Origin: Prevotella sp.
GTDB lineage: Bacteria > Bacteroidota > Bacteroidia > Bacteroidales > Bacteroidaceae
NCBI GenBank assembly: GCA_016286995.1
Contig: JAEEVA010000021.1
Span: forward strand, 1 to 48,804
Length of the DNA: 48,804 nucleotides
Reading direction: 5' to 3'
The position numbers were made by a program, and so were the translations under genes. Below the pieces are notes generated by a model. The model searched no databases. It was given only the letters and a program-made list of their open reading frames with translations, and was not told the DNA's origin. This document shows positions 1 through 8,184 of the stretch, piece after piece; the first letter of the stretch is position 1, and each line of letters begins with the position of its first letter.

Positions 1-2132
1 CCATCGGCCGCACCTTCGAAGAGGCCATTCAGAAGGGCCTCCGCATGATTGGACAAGGTATGCACGGCTTCTTGGAGAACAAGGTTTTGCAGGTGCCCGA
101 CATCGACAAGGCGTTGCACGAACCAACCGACAAGCGCATCTTCGTCATCAGCAAGGCCATGAAGGCGGGCTATACCGTTGACCAGATTCACGAATTGACC
201 AAGATTGACAAGTGGTTCCTGGAGAAACTCAAGGGCATCGTCGATACCGACAACGAACTGCAGCAATACAGCAAGGTGGAGGATGTGCCTGCCCAGTTGT
301 TGCTCGAAGCCAAGCAGAAAGGCTTCTCCGACTTCCAGATTGGCCGTGCCCTGCTGAAGGGTGAGATGGCCGAGGAGGCAGAAGAGGAGATTCTGCGCGT
401 CCGTGCTCAACGTAAGAAGTTGGGCATCGTGCCAGTGGTCAAGCAGATTGACACTTTGGCCGGCGAATTCCCGGCACAGACCAACTACCTCTACCTCACC
501 TACAACGGTGTGGCCGACGACATCGACTTCCCCGAGCCCAAGGCCGACGACATTCACAGTCAGGCGGTTATCGTCCTCGGTTCAGGAGCTTACCGCATCG
601 GTTCGTCCGTCGAGTTCGACTGGTGTTCGGTCAATGCCCTCACCACAGCTCGCAACCAAGGCTACCGTTCGGTGATGATCAACTACAACCCAGAGACCGT
701 CTCGACCGACTACGACATGTGCGACCGCCTGTACTTCGACGAGCTGTCATTAGAGCGCGTGCTCGACGTCATCGACCTGGAGGCGCCGCGTGGGGTCATC
801 GTGAGCGTGGGTGGACAGATTCCCAACAACTTAGCTATGAAGTTGCACCGACAGGGCGTACCCGTGCTGGGAACATCGCCCGTCGACATCGATCGTGCTG
901 AGAACCGCGACAAGTTCTCGGCTATGCTCGACAAGTTGGGCATCGACCAGCCTGCATGGCGTGCGCTGACATCATTCGACGACATCAAGGAGTTCGTCAG
1001 CGAAGTAGGCTATCCTGTGCTCGTTCGTCCTTCTTACGTGCTCAGTGGTGCTGCCATGAACGTTTGCTACGACGAAGAGGAGCTGCACCGTTTCCTGAAT
1101 ATGGCTACCGAGGTTTCGAAGGAATTCCCTGTGGTGGTTTCGAAGTTCATGACTGAAACGAAGGAGATAGAGTTTGATGCCGTTGCCGACAAGGGCGAAG
1201 TCATCGAGTATGCCATCTCTGAGCACGTCGAGTATGCCGGTGTGCACTCAGGCGACGCCACGATGGTATTCCCTGCCCAGCACATCTACTTCTCTACCAT
1301 CCGTCAGATTAAGAAGATTGCCCGCAAGATTGCCGCCGAGCTCAATATCAGCGGTCCGTTCAATATCCAGTTCCTAGCTAAGAACCGCGAGGTGAAGGTT
1401 ATCGAGTGTAACCTGCGCGCCAGCCGTTCGTTCCCCTTCGTTTCGAAGATTCTGAAGCGTAACTTCATTGAGACGGCCACGAAGATCATGCTCGACGCAC
1501 CTTACCAGAAGCCAGAGCGCAGCGAGTTCGACATCGACCGCATCGGTGTGAAGGCCAGCCAGTTCTCGTTTGCTCGTCTGCAGAATGCCGACCCCGTCTT
1601 AGGTGTCGACATGAGCTCTACCGGTGAGGTAGGCTGTCTGGGCGACGACCTGAACGAAGCCATGCTCAACGCGCTTATTGCTACGGGCTATCGGCTGCCG
1701 AAGCCTGGTCGCGCCATCCTCATCTCAAGTGGTGGCGCCAAAGGCAAAGTCAGTCTGTTAGAGCCTGCTCAGCAGCTGGTGAAGAAAGGATACAAGGTCT
1801 ATGCCACTGGCGGTACGGCCAAGTTCTTCAACGACAACGGTGTCGAAGCAACACCCGTCGCATGGCCTGACGAGGAAAGAGCGCTTGACGGTTCACCCGT
1901 CGAGAACGTGATGGACATGATAGCCCGCCACCAGTTCGACCTCATCATCAACGTGCCCAAGAACCACACCAAACGCGAGCTGACCAACGGCTACCGCATC
2001 CGTCGTGGCGCCATCGACCATAACATTCCACTGATGACCAACGTCCGTCTGGCCAAGGCTTACATCGAAGCATTCACGGCCCTCAACGAAAGCGACATCA
2101 AGATCAAGTCATGGCAAGAATATAATGCTTGA
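1..2132 (+). CDS. carB: Carbamoyl-phosphate synthase large subunit, 5'-truncated by the window
   Basis: Makes carbamoyl phosphate from bicarbonate, ATP and glutamine-derived ammonia for pyrimidine and arginine synthesis, together with the small subunit CarA. The reading frame is already open at base 3 (IGRTFEEAIQKGLR precedes the first visible Met at 45), so the gene begins outside the window. About 709 residues remain of a family of roughly 1,070. They include the end of the first ATP-grasp half, the oligomerisation region, the second ATP-grasp half opened by VLGSGAYRIGSS and INYNPETVSTDYD, and the C-terminal methylglyoxal-synthase-like allosteric domain (YATGGTAKFF, NVPKNHTKRE). The stop overlaps the start of the next gene by 8 bp, which suggests translational coupling. 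Confidence 0.97.
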   Translation, partial: IGRTFEEAIQKGLRMIGQGMHGFLENKVLQVPDIDKALHEPTDKRIFVISKAMKAGYTVDQIHELTKIDKWFLEKLKGIVDTDNELQQYSKVEDVPAQLLLEAKQKGFSDFQIGRALLKGEMAEEAEEEILRVRAQRKKLGIVPVVKQIDTLAGEFPAQTNYLYLTYNGVADDIDFPEPKADDIHSQAVIVLGSGAYRIGSSVEFDWCSVNALTTARNQGYRSVMINYNPETVSTDYDMCDRLYFDELSLERVLDVIDLEAPRGVIVSVGGQIPNNLAMKLHRQGVPVLGTSPVDIDRAENRDKFSAMLDKLGIDQPAWRALTSFDDIKEFVSEVGYPVLVRPSYVLSGAAMNVCYDEEELHRFLNMATEVSKEFPVVVSKFMTETKEIEFDAVADKGEVIEYAISEHVEYAGVHSGDATMVFPAQHIYFSTIRQIKKIARKIAAELNISGPFNIQFLAKNREVKVIECNLRASRSFPFVSKILKRNFIETATKIMLDAPYQKPERSEFDIDRIGVKASQFSFARLQNADPVLGVDMSSTGEVGCLGDDLNEAMLNALIATGYRLPKPGRAILISSGGAKGKVSLLEPAQQLVKKGYKVYATGGTAKFFNDNGVEATPVAWPDEERALDGSPVENVMDMIARHQFDLIINVPKNHTKRELTNGYRIRRGAIDHNIPLMTNVRLAKAYIEAFTALNESDIKIKSWQEYNA

Positions 2133-2739
2133 GCATACATCGACATCTATCATCATAGCCGTACATGACCGGGCTGAGGCGCTGGAGAAAAACCTGCCCC
2201 TCTTTATCACGACAGCCCGCGAAGCTGGCGCACAAGTCATCGTCGTCGATGACATGTCGTCTGATGATACGCCAGACGTGCTGAAACGCATGCTGACAGA
2301 ACATGCCGATGTGCTCTACACAACCTTTCTTCCACGCTCGGTGGTGCCAAATCCCAGTCGGCTGAGGCTGGCATTGTCTGTCGGTACCAAAGCCTCGAAG
2401 GCTACACACATCGTACTGGCCGACATCAATCGTCCGCCATGCTCGGCAGAATGGCTAAAAGGACTGACGGAAAGTCCAGCTGCCTTGGTCTATACAAACC
2501 GTAAGAACGACGACGTCGTGCATGTTCAGGCTACGGCCCTCGACAATCTAAGCAACATTATCCTCAAGGCTGAACGCAAGTCAGGACGGGGCCACAAAGG
2601 CAAATTCATGAAGCGTCGCCGCGGACTGTACGATGCCGTCGGTGTGGAGCGCCAACACGTCTTCGAAGCCATCCATCTTTTCGACCAGCCCGTCGGTTTC
2701 TGGAAACTGACAGGACTGCGTCTGAAAGTATGGTTATAA
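2125..2739 (+). CDS. Family 2-like (GT-A) glycosyltransferase
   Basis: A 204-residue protein with the start of a GT-A fold: a first beta strand (SIIIAVHDRAE), then VIVVDDMSSDDTPDVL, as in nucleotide-sugar binding by family 2 glycosyltransferases. VLADINRP near residue 100 may replace the usual metal-binding DxD. It would transfer a sugar from an NDP-sugar to a glycan or lipid on the cytoplasmic face of the inner membrane; acceptor and sugar cannot be told from sequence. No membrane segment is visible. The ATG lies inside the 3' end of carB (8-bp overlap) and a second glycosyltransferase-like gene follows after 24 bp, so the three are probably co-transcribed. The family call is by motif only. 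Confidence 0.75.
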   Translation: MLEHTSTSIIIAVHDRAEALEKNLPLFITTAREAGAQVIVVDDMSSDDTPDVLKRMLTEHADVLYTTFLPRSVVPNPSRLRLALSVGTKASKATHIVLADINRPPCSAEWLKGLTESPAALVYTNRKNDDVVHVQATALDNLSNIILKAERKSGRGHKGKFMKRRRGLYDAVGVERQHVFEAIHLFDQPVGFWKLTGLRLKVWL

Positions 2740-2763
2740 TATAGTATCATACATATTATTACT

Positions 2764-3858
2764 ATGAGGGTTCTGCATTTCTATAAGGACGACAACGGCA
2801 TGATAGCCCGGCATGTGAACATGCTGAGTCAAACGGGACATTGTGTGACCGAAGCAGAACAGGCACGGACACTGCTCGGTGGCGGAAAGTATGACATTCT
2901 GCACCTGCACGGTTGCTGGCGCAATTCGTCAAAAAACATCGTCAAGATGGCCCTGCGACAGGGATGCCGACTGGTGGTGACACCTCACGGTGAACTGGAA
3001 CCTTGGGTACAAGAAGAGAACCGCTGGCAGGAGAAGCTGCCAAAGCGTCTGCTCTATCAGCGTGACATCATCCATGCAGCCTATGCCGTCATCGTACAAG
3101 GACCGATGGAGGCGGAATGCATGAAACGCTTAGAGTGGAACCCACGTACGGTGGTCATACGCAACGCTGCCATCACGCAGCTGACCTCAGCACAGGAGAT
3201 GGTTCGACAGACACAAGCCCTCTACCAGAAAGTGTTGGACTCCAACCCTCTGGAGCTCATGGGCGACAAACTACGGCTGACGCTGAAAGCCATCATTGCA
3301 ACAGGTATTACTAACGACCGCCGTTGGCTGGAGTCAATGGATGACGAGTTTTCAGAAGCCGTCACCCCACCCTCGAACGACGAATGGAGACTACTGCTAC
3401 TCTATGCACATCAGGAAGACATCGTCACCACGCTGCAGCGCGGCATACGCATATTAGGTCTTGATGCCCCCGAGTTGGACGTTGAGAATATTCCTTGTTT
3501 CCTGCCTCCCGACTATCAGGCGGCGGAAAGCATCGGAAAGACTATCGGTAACGAGTTTGCAACAGAAAACGAGCGGTTGTTAGCTACCTTCAAGGTCATA
3601 CGCAAACTCACCGCCAACAAACAGCTGAGCATCAAACATCTGGTGGAGCTCGACAGCGAACTGCGCTATCACGGTTGCGAAGAAGAACTGCTGGCTGACG
3701 ACCTGAAAGAGCGACACATGTGGAAACTGGCCTCACGCGTCATGCAGCTGATGACTTATCGTACAGGACTCACCGAAGGCTTCATGCCCGTACCACCCAT
3801 CGACGACCGTACGACACGCTCCCTATTGCGGCAAGTCGACAACCGCCTCAAAATCTGA
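2764..3858 (+). CDS. Glycosyltransferase family 4-like protein lacking the usual C-terminal donor domain
   Basis: The first ~130 residues look like the N-terminal acceptor half of a GT-B (GT4) glycosyltransferase: MRVLHFYKDD, ILHLHGCWRNS near residue 46, VVTPHGELEPWV near residue 70, then VIVQGPMEAECMKRL and VVIRNA. Normal GT4 enzymes continue into a Rossmann donor domain with GPE and EG.P motifs. Here residues ~140-364 form a charged, helix-rich region without those motifs (EEWRLLLLYAHQED-type helices, many Arg/Leu). It may be an unusual glycosyltransferase, a non-catalytic partner of the preceding gene, or a domain replacement. The position between the GT2-like gene and fbp suggests an operon. 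I do not recognise the C-terminal half. Confidence 0.6.
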   Translation: MRVLHFYKDDNGMIARHVNMLSQTGHCVTEAEQARTLLGGGKYDILHLHGCWRNSSKNIVKMALRQGCRLVVTPHGELEPWVQEENRWQEKLPKRLLYQRDIIHAAYAVIVQGPMEAECMKRLEWNPRTVVIRNAAITQLTSAQEMVRQTQALYQKVLDSNPLELMGDKLRLTLKAIIATGITNDRRWLESMDDEFSEAVTPPSNDEWRLLLLYAHQEDIVTTLQRGIRILGLDAPELDVENIPCFLPPDYQAAESIGKTIGNEFATENERLLATFKVIRKLTANKQLSIKHLVELDSELRYHGCEEELLADDLKERHMWKLASRVMQLMTYRTGLTEGFMPVPPIDDRTTRSLLRQVDNRLKI

Positions 3859-3911
3859 CACTATTATTAAGATCTATCAATACTAAAAAATCTATAATTC
3901 CTATACAAACT

Positions 3912-5882
3912 ATGAAAGAGACTAACCGGGACATGCATTATCTGCAACTACTGGCGACATCATTCCCAACGATTGCAGCAGCATCAACAGAAATCATTAA
4001 CCTGGAGGCCATTATGAACCTGCCCAAAGGTACAGAACACTTCCTGGCCGACCTACACGGAGAAAGTGCGGCTTTCAAGCACGTACTGAAGAACGCCTCT
4101 GGAAACATACGCCGAAAGGTGAGCGAGCTGTTCAAGGGTGACATCCGTGAATCAGAGCGCCGCGAGTTGTGTACACTCATCTACTATCCCGAAGAGAAGA
4201 TTCAGCTCATTAAAGAATCGGAACCCGACATCGACGACTGGTACCACATCACTATCCACAGGCTGGTAAGCGTCTGCCGGGACGTGTCATCGAAATACAC
4301 CCGCTCGAAAGTGCGCAAGTCGCTGCCACAGGAATTCTCCTACATCATTGAAGAACTGTTGCACGAACGGACCGACGACATAGACAAGGCAGCATACGTC
4401 AGCGGCATCGTAGACACCATCATCTCTACTGGACGTGCCGACGACTTTATCGTAGCCATTTGTAACGTCATACAACGCCTGGCCATCGACCAACTGCACA
4501 TCCTGGGCGACATCTACGACCGAGGACCTGGGGCACACATCATTCTCGACACCATGCAGCAATACCATTCTTGGGATATCCAATGGGGCAATCACGACAT
4601 CCTTTGGATGGGAGCCGGAGCAGGCAACAATGCCTGCATCTGCAATGTGTTGCGACTGTGTCTGCGCTATGCTAATCTGACGACTATAGAAGAAGCCTAC
4701 GGCATCAATCTCGTACCGCTCGCCACCTTTGCCATGGAGGTGTATCACGACGATCCATGCGAGGAATTCATGCCTAAGCTGTTGAAAGGCAACACGATGG
4801 AGGAGAAATACATTCGACTCACAGCCCAGATGCATAAAGCCATCAGCGTCATCCAGTTCAAGAAGGAAGCTCTGATCTTCCACCGCCGTCCTGAATGGCA
4901 GATGGAGGACCGTTGTATGCTGGAACACATCGACTACGAACGTGGCGTGTGCATCATCGACGGCAAGGAGTACGACATGCGTTCATGTCATTTCCCCACC
5001 ATCGATCCCAAGAATCCAAATGAACTGACACCCGAGGAATATCAGCTGATGGAGAAACTACACCACTCGTTCCGTGTCAGCGAGAAGCTGCAGAAACACA
5101 TCAAGATGCTACTGTCTCACGGATGCATGTACACCATCTGTAACCAGAACCTGCTGTTCCATGCCGCCATACCTCTGAATGAGGACGGCAGCCTGAAGGA
5201 GGTGGAACTCTACAAGGGAGAGAAATACTGCGGAAAAGAACTGATGCACAACATTGGCATGATGGTACGTGCCGCCTTCGAGAGTGATACCGATCAGGAA
5301 CTGCGTCTCTTTGCCCGCGACTACTTCCTCTATCTGTGGTGCGGAAAGGACTCCCCCCTGTTCAATAAATCAAAAATGGCGACTTTCGAGCGCTATTTCC
5401 TGACCGACAAGACGACCTTCAAAGAAGAGAAAGGCAACTACTTTCAGCTACGAGACAACGAAGAAGTCTGCGACCGCATACTCGATGCCTTTGGCATTAC
5501 CGGCCAGAATCGTCATATCATTAACGGCCACGTTCCCGTTCACGTTGCTAAAGGAGAGAACCCTATCAAGGCCAACGGCAAGCTGATGGTCATAGATGGC
5601 GGATTCTCTGAGGCTTACCACTCTGAAACAGGCATTGCAGGCTATACGCTCGTCTACCACTCGCGCGGTTTCCAGCTTGTACAACATGAACCGTTCACTT
5701 CAGCCAGCGATGCCATCCAACGAGGCATCGACATCAAGTCGACCACACAGTTGGTAGAACTCTCAGCCCATCGTATGCGCGTGGCCGACACTGATATGGG
5801 ACAAGAGCTCCGTTCACAGGTCGAAGATTTACGTCAGCTACTCTATGCCTATAGACACGGCATCCTCCAAGAGAAAAAATAA
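3912..5882 (+). CDS. fbp: Class III fructose-1,6-bisphosphatase
   Basis: Hydrolyses fructose-1,6-bisphosphate to fructose-6-phosphate, the committed gluconeogenic step. It belongs to the metallophosphoesterase-type class III family described from Bacillus. The 656 residues match that family's ~640-670. Metal-site motifs are DLHGE near residue 47, LGDIYDRGPG near 198 and WGNHD near 225, with NGHVPVH later. The frame is open 64 codons further upstream, into the preceding gene. I start it at ATG 3912 (MKETNRDMHYLQLL) because the extra N-terminus is Arg-rich, unlike the family, and would overlap the upstream gene by 139 bp. A 22-bp tandem repeat follows the stop. Confidence 0.93.
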   Translation: MKETNRDMHYLQLLATSFPTIAAASTEIINLEAIMNLPKGTEHFLADLHGESAAFKHVLKNASGNIRRKVSELFKGDIRESERRELCTLIYYPEEKIQLIKESEPDIDDWYHITIHRLVSVCRDVSSKYTRSKVRKSLPQEFSYIIEELLHERTDDIDKAAYVSGIVDTIISTGRADDFIVAICNVIQRLAIDQLHILGDIYDRGPGAHIILDTMQQYHSWDIQWGNHDILWMGAGAGNNACICNVLRLCLRYANLTTIEEAYGINLVPLATFAMEVYHDDPCEEFMPKLLKGNTMEEKYIRLTAQMHKAISVIQFKKEALIFHRRPEWQMEDRCMLEHIDYERGVCIIDGKEYDMRSCHFPTIDPKNPNELTPEEYQLMEKLHHSFRVSEKLQKHIKMLLSHGCMYTICNQNLLFHAAIPLNEDGSLKEVELYKGEKYCGKELMHNIGMMVRAAFESDTDQELRLFARDYFLYLWCGKDSPLFNKSKMATFERYFLTDKTTFKEEKGNYFQLRDNEEVCDRILDAFGITGQNRHIINGHVPVHVAKGENPIKANGKLMVIDGGFSEAYHSETGIAGYTLVYHSRGFQLVQHEPFTSASDAIQRGIDIKSTTQLVELSAHRMRVADTDMGQELRSQVEDLRQLLYAYRHGILQEKK

Positions 5883-5909
5883 TAGAATGTTGTTGAATGT
5901 GTAATGCAA

Positions 5910-5975
5910 ACCAAATTCACTGAAATTGCATACCAAATTCACTGAAATTGCATACCAAATTCACTGAATTTACTC
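5910..5975. repeat. Three tandem 22-bp repeat units, AT-rich
   Basis: Units begin at 5910, 5932 and 5954. The first two are identical and the third differs only at its 3' end. Each contains the near-palindrome AAATTCACTGAAATT preceded by ACC. The array fills the gap between fbp and the HPPK-like gene. The same unit occurs in inverse orientation at 29749-29814. No spacers separate the units, so it is not CRISPR-like. Confidence 0.9.
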
Positions 5976-6000
5976 AGCAATTACGGTTTAATGATTACCT

Positions 6001-6357
6001 ATGATATATAATGTCATCGTTTCACTTGGTTCAAATACGCTGCCCGCAGCCCACATACAGTGGGCCTGCGAGCGGTTGCTTACCACCTATGACGATGTAC
6101 GCTTCTCGCGCAAGCTATGGACAACCGACATCAGGGGGAACGACATCTGGTACATAAATCGTCTGGCCACGTTCCGTACTAGTCTACTGTTAGCTGATTT
6201 AGAAGCTGAACTGAAAGCCATCGAAAGTGAAACCGGCCGCAATACTCATCAGGTGACCCTTGACATCGACGTGATGCAATATGGCGACCAACGCTATCAT
6301 TTGAAGGACTGGCCACGGCCATATATCCAACTTCTTCTTCCTGACATCGAACCGTAA
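6001..6357 (+). CDS. Short HPPK (FolK)-like protein
   Basis: Resembles 6-hydroxymethyl-7,8-dihydropterin pyrophosphokinase, which passes a pyrophosphate from ATP to the pterin in folate synthesis. The start NVIVSLGSN matches the family's first strand. YINRLATFRTSLLLADLEAE, TLDIDVMQYGD and the C-terminal YIQLLLPDIEP follow in the right order. The two magnesium-binding aspartates are kept (LDID). It is only 118 residues where the family has ~155-160. The usual RWGPRT segment before the aspartates reads RNTHQV, so a substrate-binding arginine seems to be missing. It may be a minimal active enzyme or a degenerate paralogue. No clear promoter box was seen upstream; the 22-bp repeat array is there instead. 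Confidence 0.65.
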   Translation: MIYNVIVSLGSNTLPAAHIQWACERLLTTYDDVRFSRKLWTTDIRGNDIWYINRLATFRTSLLLADLEAELKAIESETGRNTHQVTLDIDVMQYGDQRYHLKDWPRPYIQLLLPDIEP

Positions 6358-6432
6358 AAAAGAGCAAAAGGTAGTCTTTTTGGCGAAAAATATATTTTTT
6401 TTCACTTTAAACTATAATTATTGCACATTTTT

Positions 6433-6464
6433 TTTGCAAATGTGCAGAAAAGATATTACCTTTG
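6433..6464 (+). promoter_or_regulatory. Bacteroidetes promoter of the acyl-CoA synthetase pair
   Basis: TTTG at 6433-6436 and TACCTTTG at 6457-6464 with a 20-nt spacer fit the Bacteroidetes primary sigma consensus well. Transcription should start near 6470, about 18 nt before the ATG at 6488. This argues against the longer open frame that begins upstream of the promoter. Confidence 0.8.
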
Positions 6465-6487
6465 CACAAAATTTTGAAATTTGTGCA

Positions 6488-8146
6488 ATGAACGACATAC
6501 CAAGTTTTAACTCCTACATCGAATCGACGATTAAGGACAATTGGCTGCTCGATGCGCTGACAGACTATAAAGGGGCTACTTTGCAGTATCACGATGTAGC
6601 CCGCAAAATTGAGAAGCTGCACATTATGATGCAAGCTGCGGGAATCCAAAAAGGGGACCGCATTGCTGTTTGTGGACGCAACTCGGCTCACTGGGCTGTG
6701 GCTTTCCTTGCCACGCTGACCTACGGAGCCGTCATCGTACCTATTCTGCATGAGTTCAACGGAGAACAAATCCATAATATTGTCAACCACTCAGAAAGCC
6801 GTTTGTTGTTTGTCGGCGATTACGTGGTAAATATGATTGACGAGAAGCAGATGCCAGGATTGGAGGGAATCTTTAACCTGCCTGACTTCTCGCTTTATGT
6901 TTCACATAACGAACAGTTGACTGATGCTCGCGAACGCCTTAACGAACTGTTTGGACGCAAGTATCCCAACACTTTCCGACGTGACAACATCCACTGGCAT
7001 CAAGACACTGCCGAAGAACTGTGCATGATCAACTATACCAGCGGAACAACAGGTTATTCGAAGGGTGTTATGCTACCATATCGGGCACTGTGGGGCAATG
7101 TCGACTTCTGTCAGCAGAAGTTGGGTACAAAGATGCCAAAGTTCTCGCGAACGCTGAGCATCCTGCCTATGGCTCACATGTATGGCATGGCCATCGAGTT
7201 CCTGTTTCCTTTCTGCTCAGGCTACCACCTTTTCTTCCTGACACGTCTGCCGTCTCCCGCAGTCATCGCCGAGGCCTTCAAGGAAGTGTGTCCCGACGTC
7301 GTTGTAGCCGTACCGCTCATCATAGAAAAAATTATTCGGAAACGTGTATTCCCCAAAATACAAACTAATGCCGTCAAACTGATGATGCAGATGCCCGTTG
7401 TCAGGGATAAGGTGAAACAGCGCATCTGTCAGGAAGTCTATGCGGCTTTTGGCGGCAAAGCATACGAAGTTATCGTGGGCGGTGCACCATTGAACCAGGA
7501 AATAGAACAATTCCTGAAAAACATCGACTTCCCTATTACCGTAGGCTACGGTACGACGGAATGTGCTCCGCTCATTTCATACAGTGACTATCACGACTTC
7601 GTGCCAGGCTCATGTGGCACCCCATTGCCCTGTATGGAGGTGAAGATTCTTAGCAGCAATCCGGAACATGTGGAAGGTGAAATTGTCACACGCGGCACCA
7701 ATGTCATGCTAGGCTACTACAAGAATGAAGAGGCTACCCGTCAGGCTATTGACGAGGATGGTTGGTATCATACAGGTGACTTGGCCACAATGTCAGCAGA
7801 CGGCCATATCTTCATTCGCGGGCGTTTGAAGAATATGCTTTTAGGCGCTAACGGCCAAAACGTCTATCCTGAGGAAATCGAGGATAAGCTCAATTCGATG
7901 ACGATGGTCAGCGAAAGCCTAATCGTACAGCGAGGAGACAAACTCGTGGCACTGGTCTATCCCGATATGGACGAAGCCAAGAGTATGGGATTCACCCACG
8001 ACGACCTGGAAAATATTATGGAGGAGAACCGTACCGAATTGAACGGTAGCTTGCCAGTCTACAGTAAGATTCAGACCATTGAACTGCAGGAGAAGGAGTT
8101 CATGAAGACCCCAAAAAAGAGTATCAAGCGATATCTCTATCATTAA
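6488..8146 (+). CDS. Long-chain acyl-CoA synthetase (AMP-binding), first of a tandem pair
   Basis: Activates a fatty acid (or a related carboxylate) to its acyl-AMP and then the CoA thioester. The adenylate-forming family motifs are in order: INYTSGTTGYSKGV (P-loop-like, ~181-193), YGTTECAPL (~353), GWYHTGDL (~425), IRGRLKNMLLGANGQNVYPEE (~443) and the C-terminal KTPKKSIKRYLYH holding the catalytic lysine. The length is 552 residues. I chose ATG 6488 because it lines up with the paralogue's start and lies just behind the promoter. It is soluble or membrane-peripheral, with no clear transmembrane segment. The next gene is a close paralogue 38 bp downstream. Substrate chain length cannot be read from sequence. 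Confidence 0.9.
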   Translation: MNDIPSFNSYIESTIKDNWLLDALTDYKGATLQYHDVARKIEKLHIMMQAAGIQKGDRIAVCGRNSAHWAVAFLATLTYGAVIVPILHEFNGEQIHNIVNHSESRLLFVGDYVVNMIDEKQMPGLEGIFNLPDFSLYVSHNEQLTDARERLNELFGRKYPNTFRRDNIHWHQDTAEELCMINYTSGTTGYSKGVMLPYRALWGNVDFCQQKLGTKMPKFSRTLSILPMAHMYGMAIEFLFPFCSGYHLFFLTRLPSPAVIAEAFKEVCPDVVVAVPLIIEKIIRKRVFPKIQTNAVKLMMQMPVVRDKVKQRICQEVYAAFGGKAYEVIVGGAPLNQEIEQFLKNIDFPITVGYGTTECAPLISYSDYHDFVPGSCGTPLPCMEVKILSSNPEHVEGEIVTRGTNVMLGYYKNEEATRQAIDEDGWYHTGDLATMSADGHIFIRGRLKNMLLGANGQNVYPEEIEDKLNSMTMVSESLIVQRGDKLVALVYPDMDEAKSMGFTHDDLENIMEENRTELNGSLPVYSKIQTIELQEKEFMKTPKKSIKRYLYH

Positions 8147-8171
8147 GAGTTAAGAAGTTTAGGAGTTAATC
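8144..8171. repeat. Degenerate 7-bp repeat tract between the two acyl-CoA synthetase genes
   Basis: Reads roughly as TAAGAGT TAAGAAG TTTAGGA GTTAATC, four imperfect 7-mers starting at the stop codon of the first gene and ending 13 nt before the next ATG. It is the weakest member of the tract class described in the findings. Confidence 0.45.
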
Positions 8172-8184
8172 AAAATAAGGTGTT

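Noticed and set aside
4287..4928. 213-codon minus-strand frame opposite fbp
   Set aside because: A shadow of the fbp codon pattern; no promoter, no recognisable motif.
5910..5975. CRISPR-like array
   Set aside because: The 22-bp units abut without spacers and no cas genes are present; the same is true of the other 22-bp arrays.
6380..6487. Longer N-terminus for the first acyl-CoA synthetase
   Set aside because: It would start upstream of a consensus promoter, and the extra residues are not found in the paralogue.
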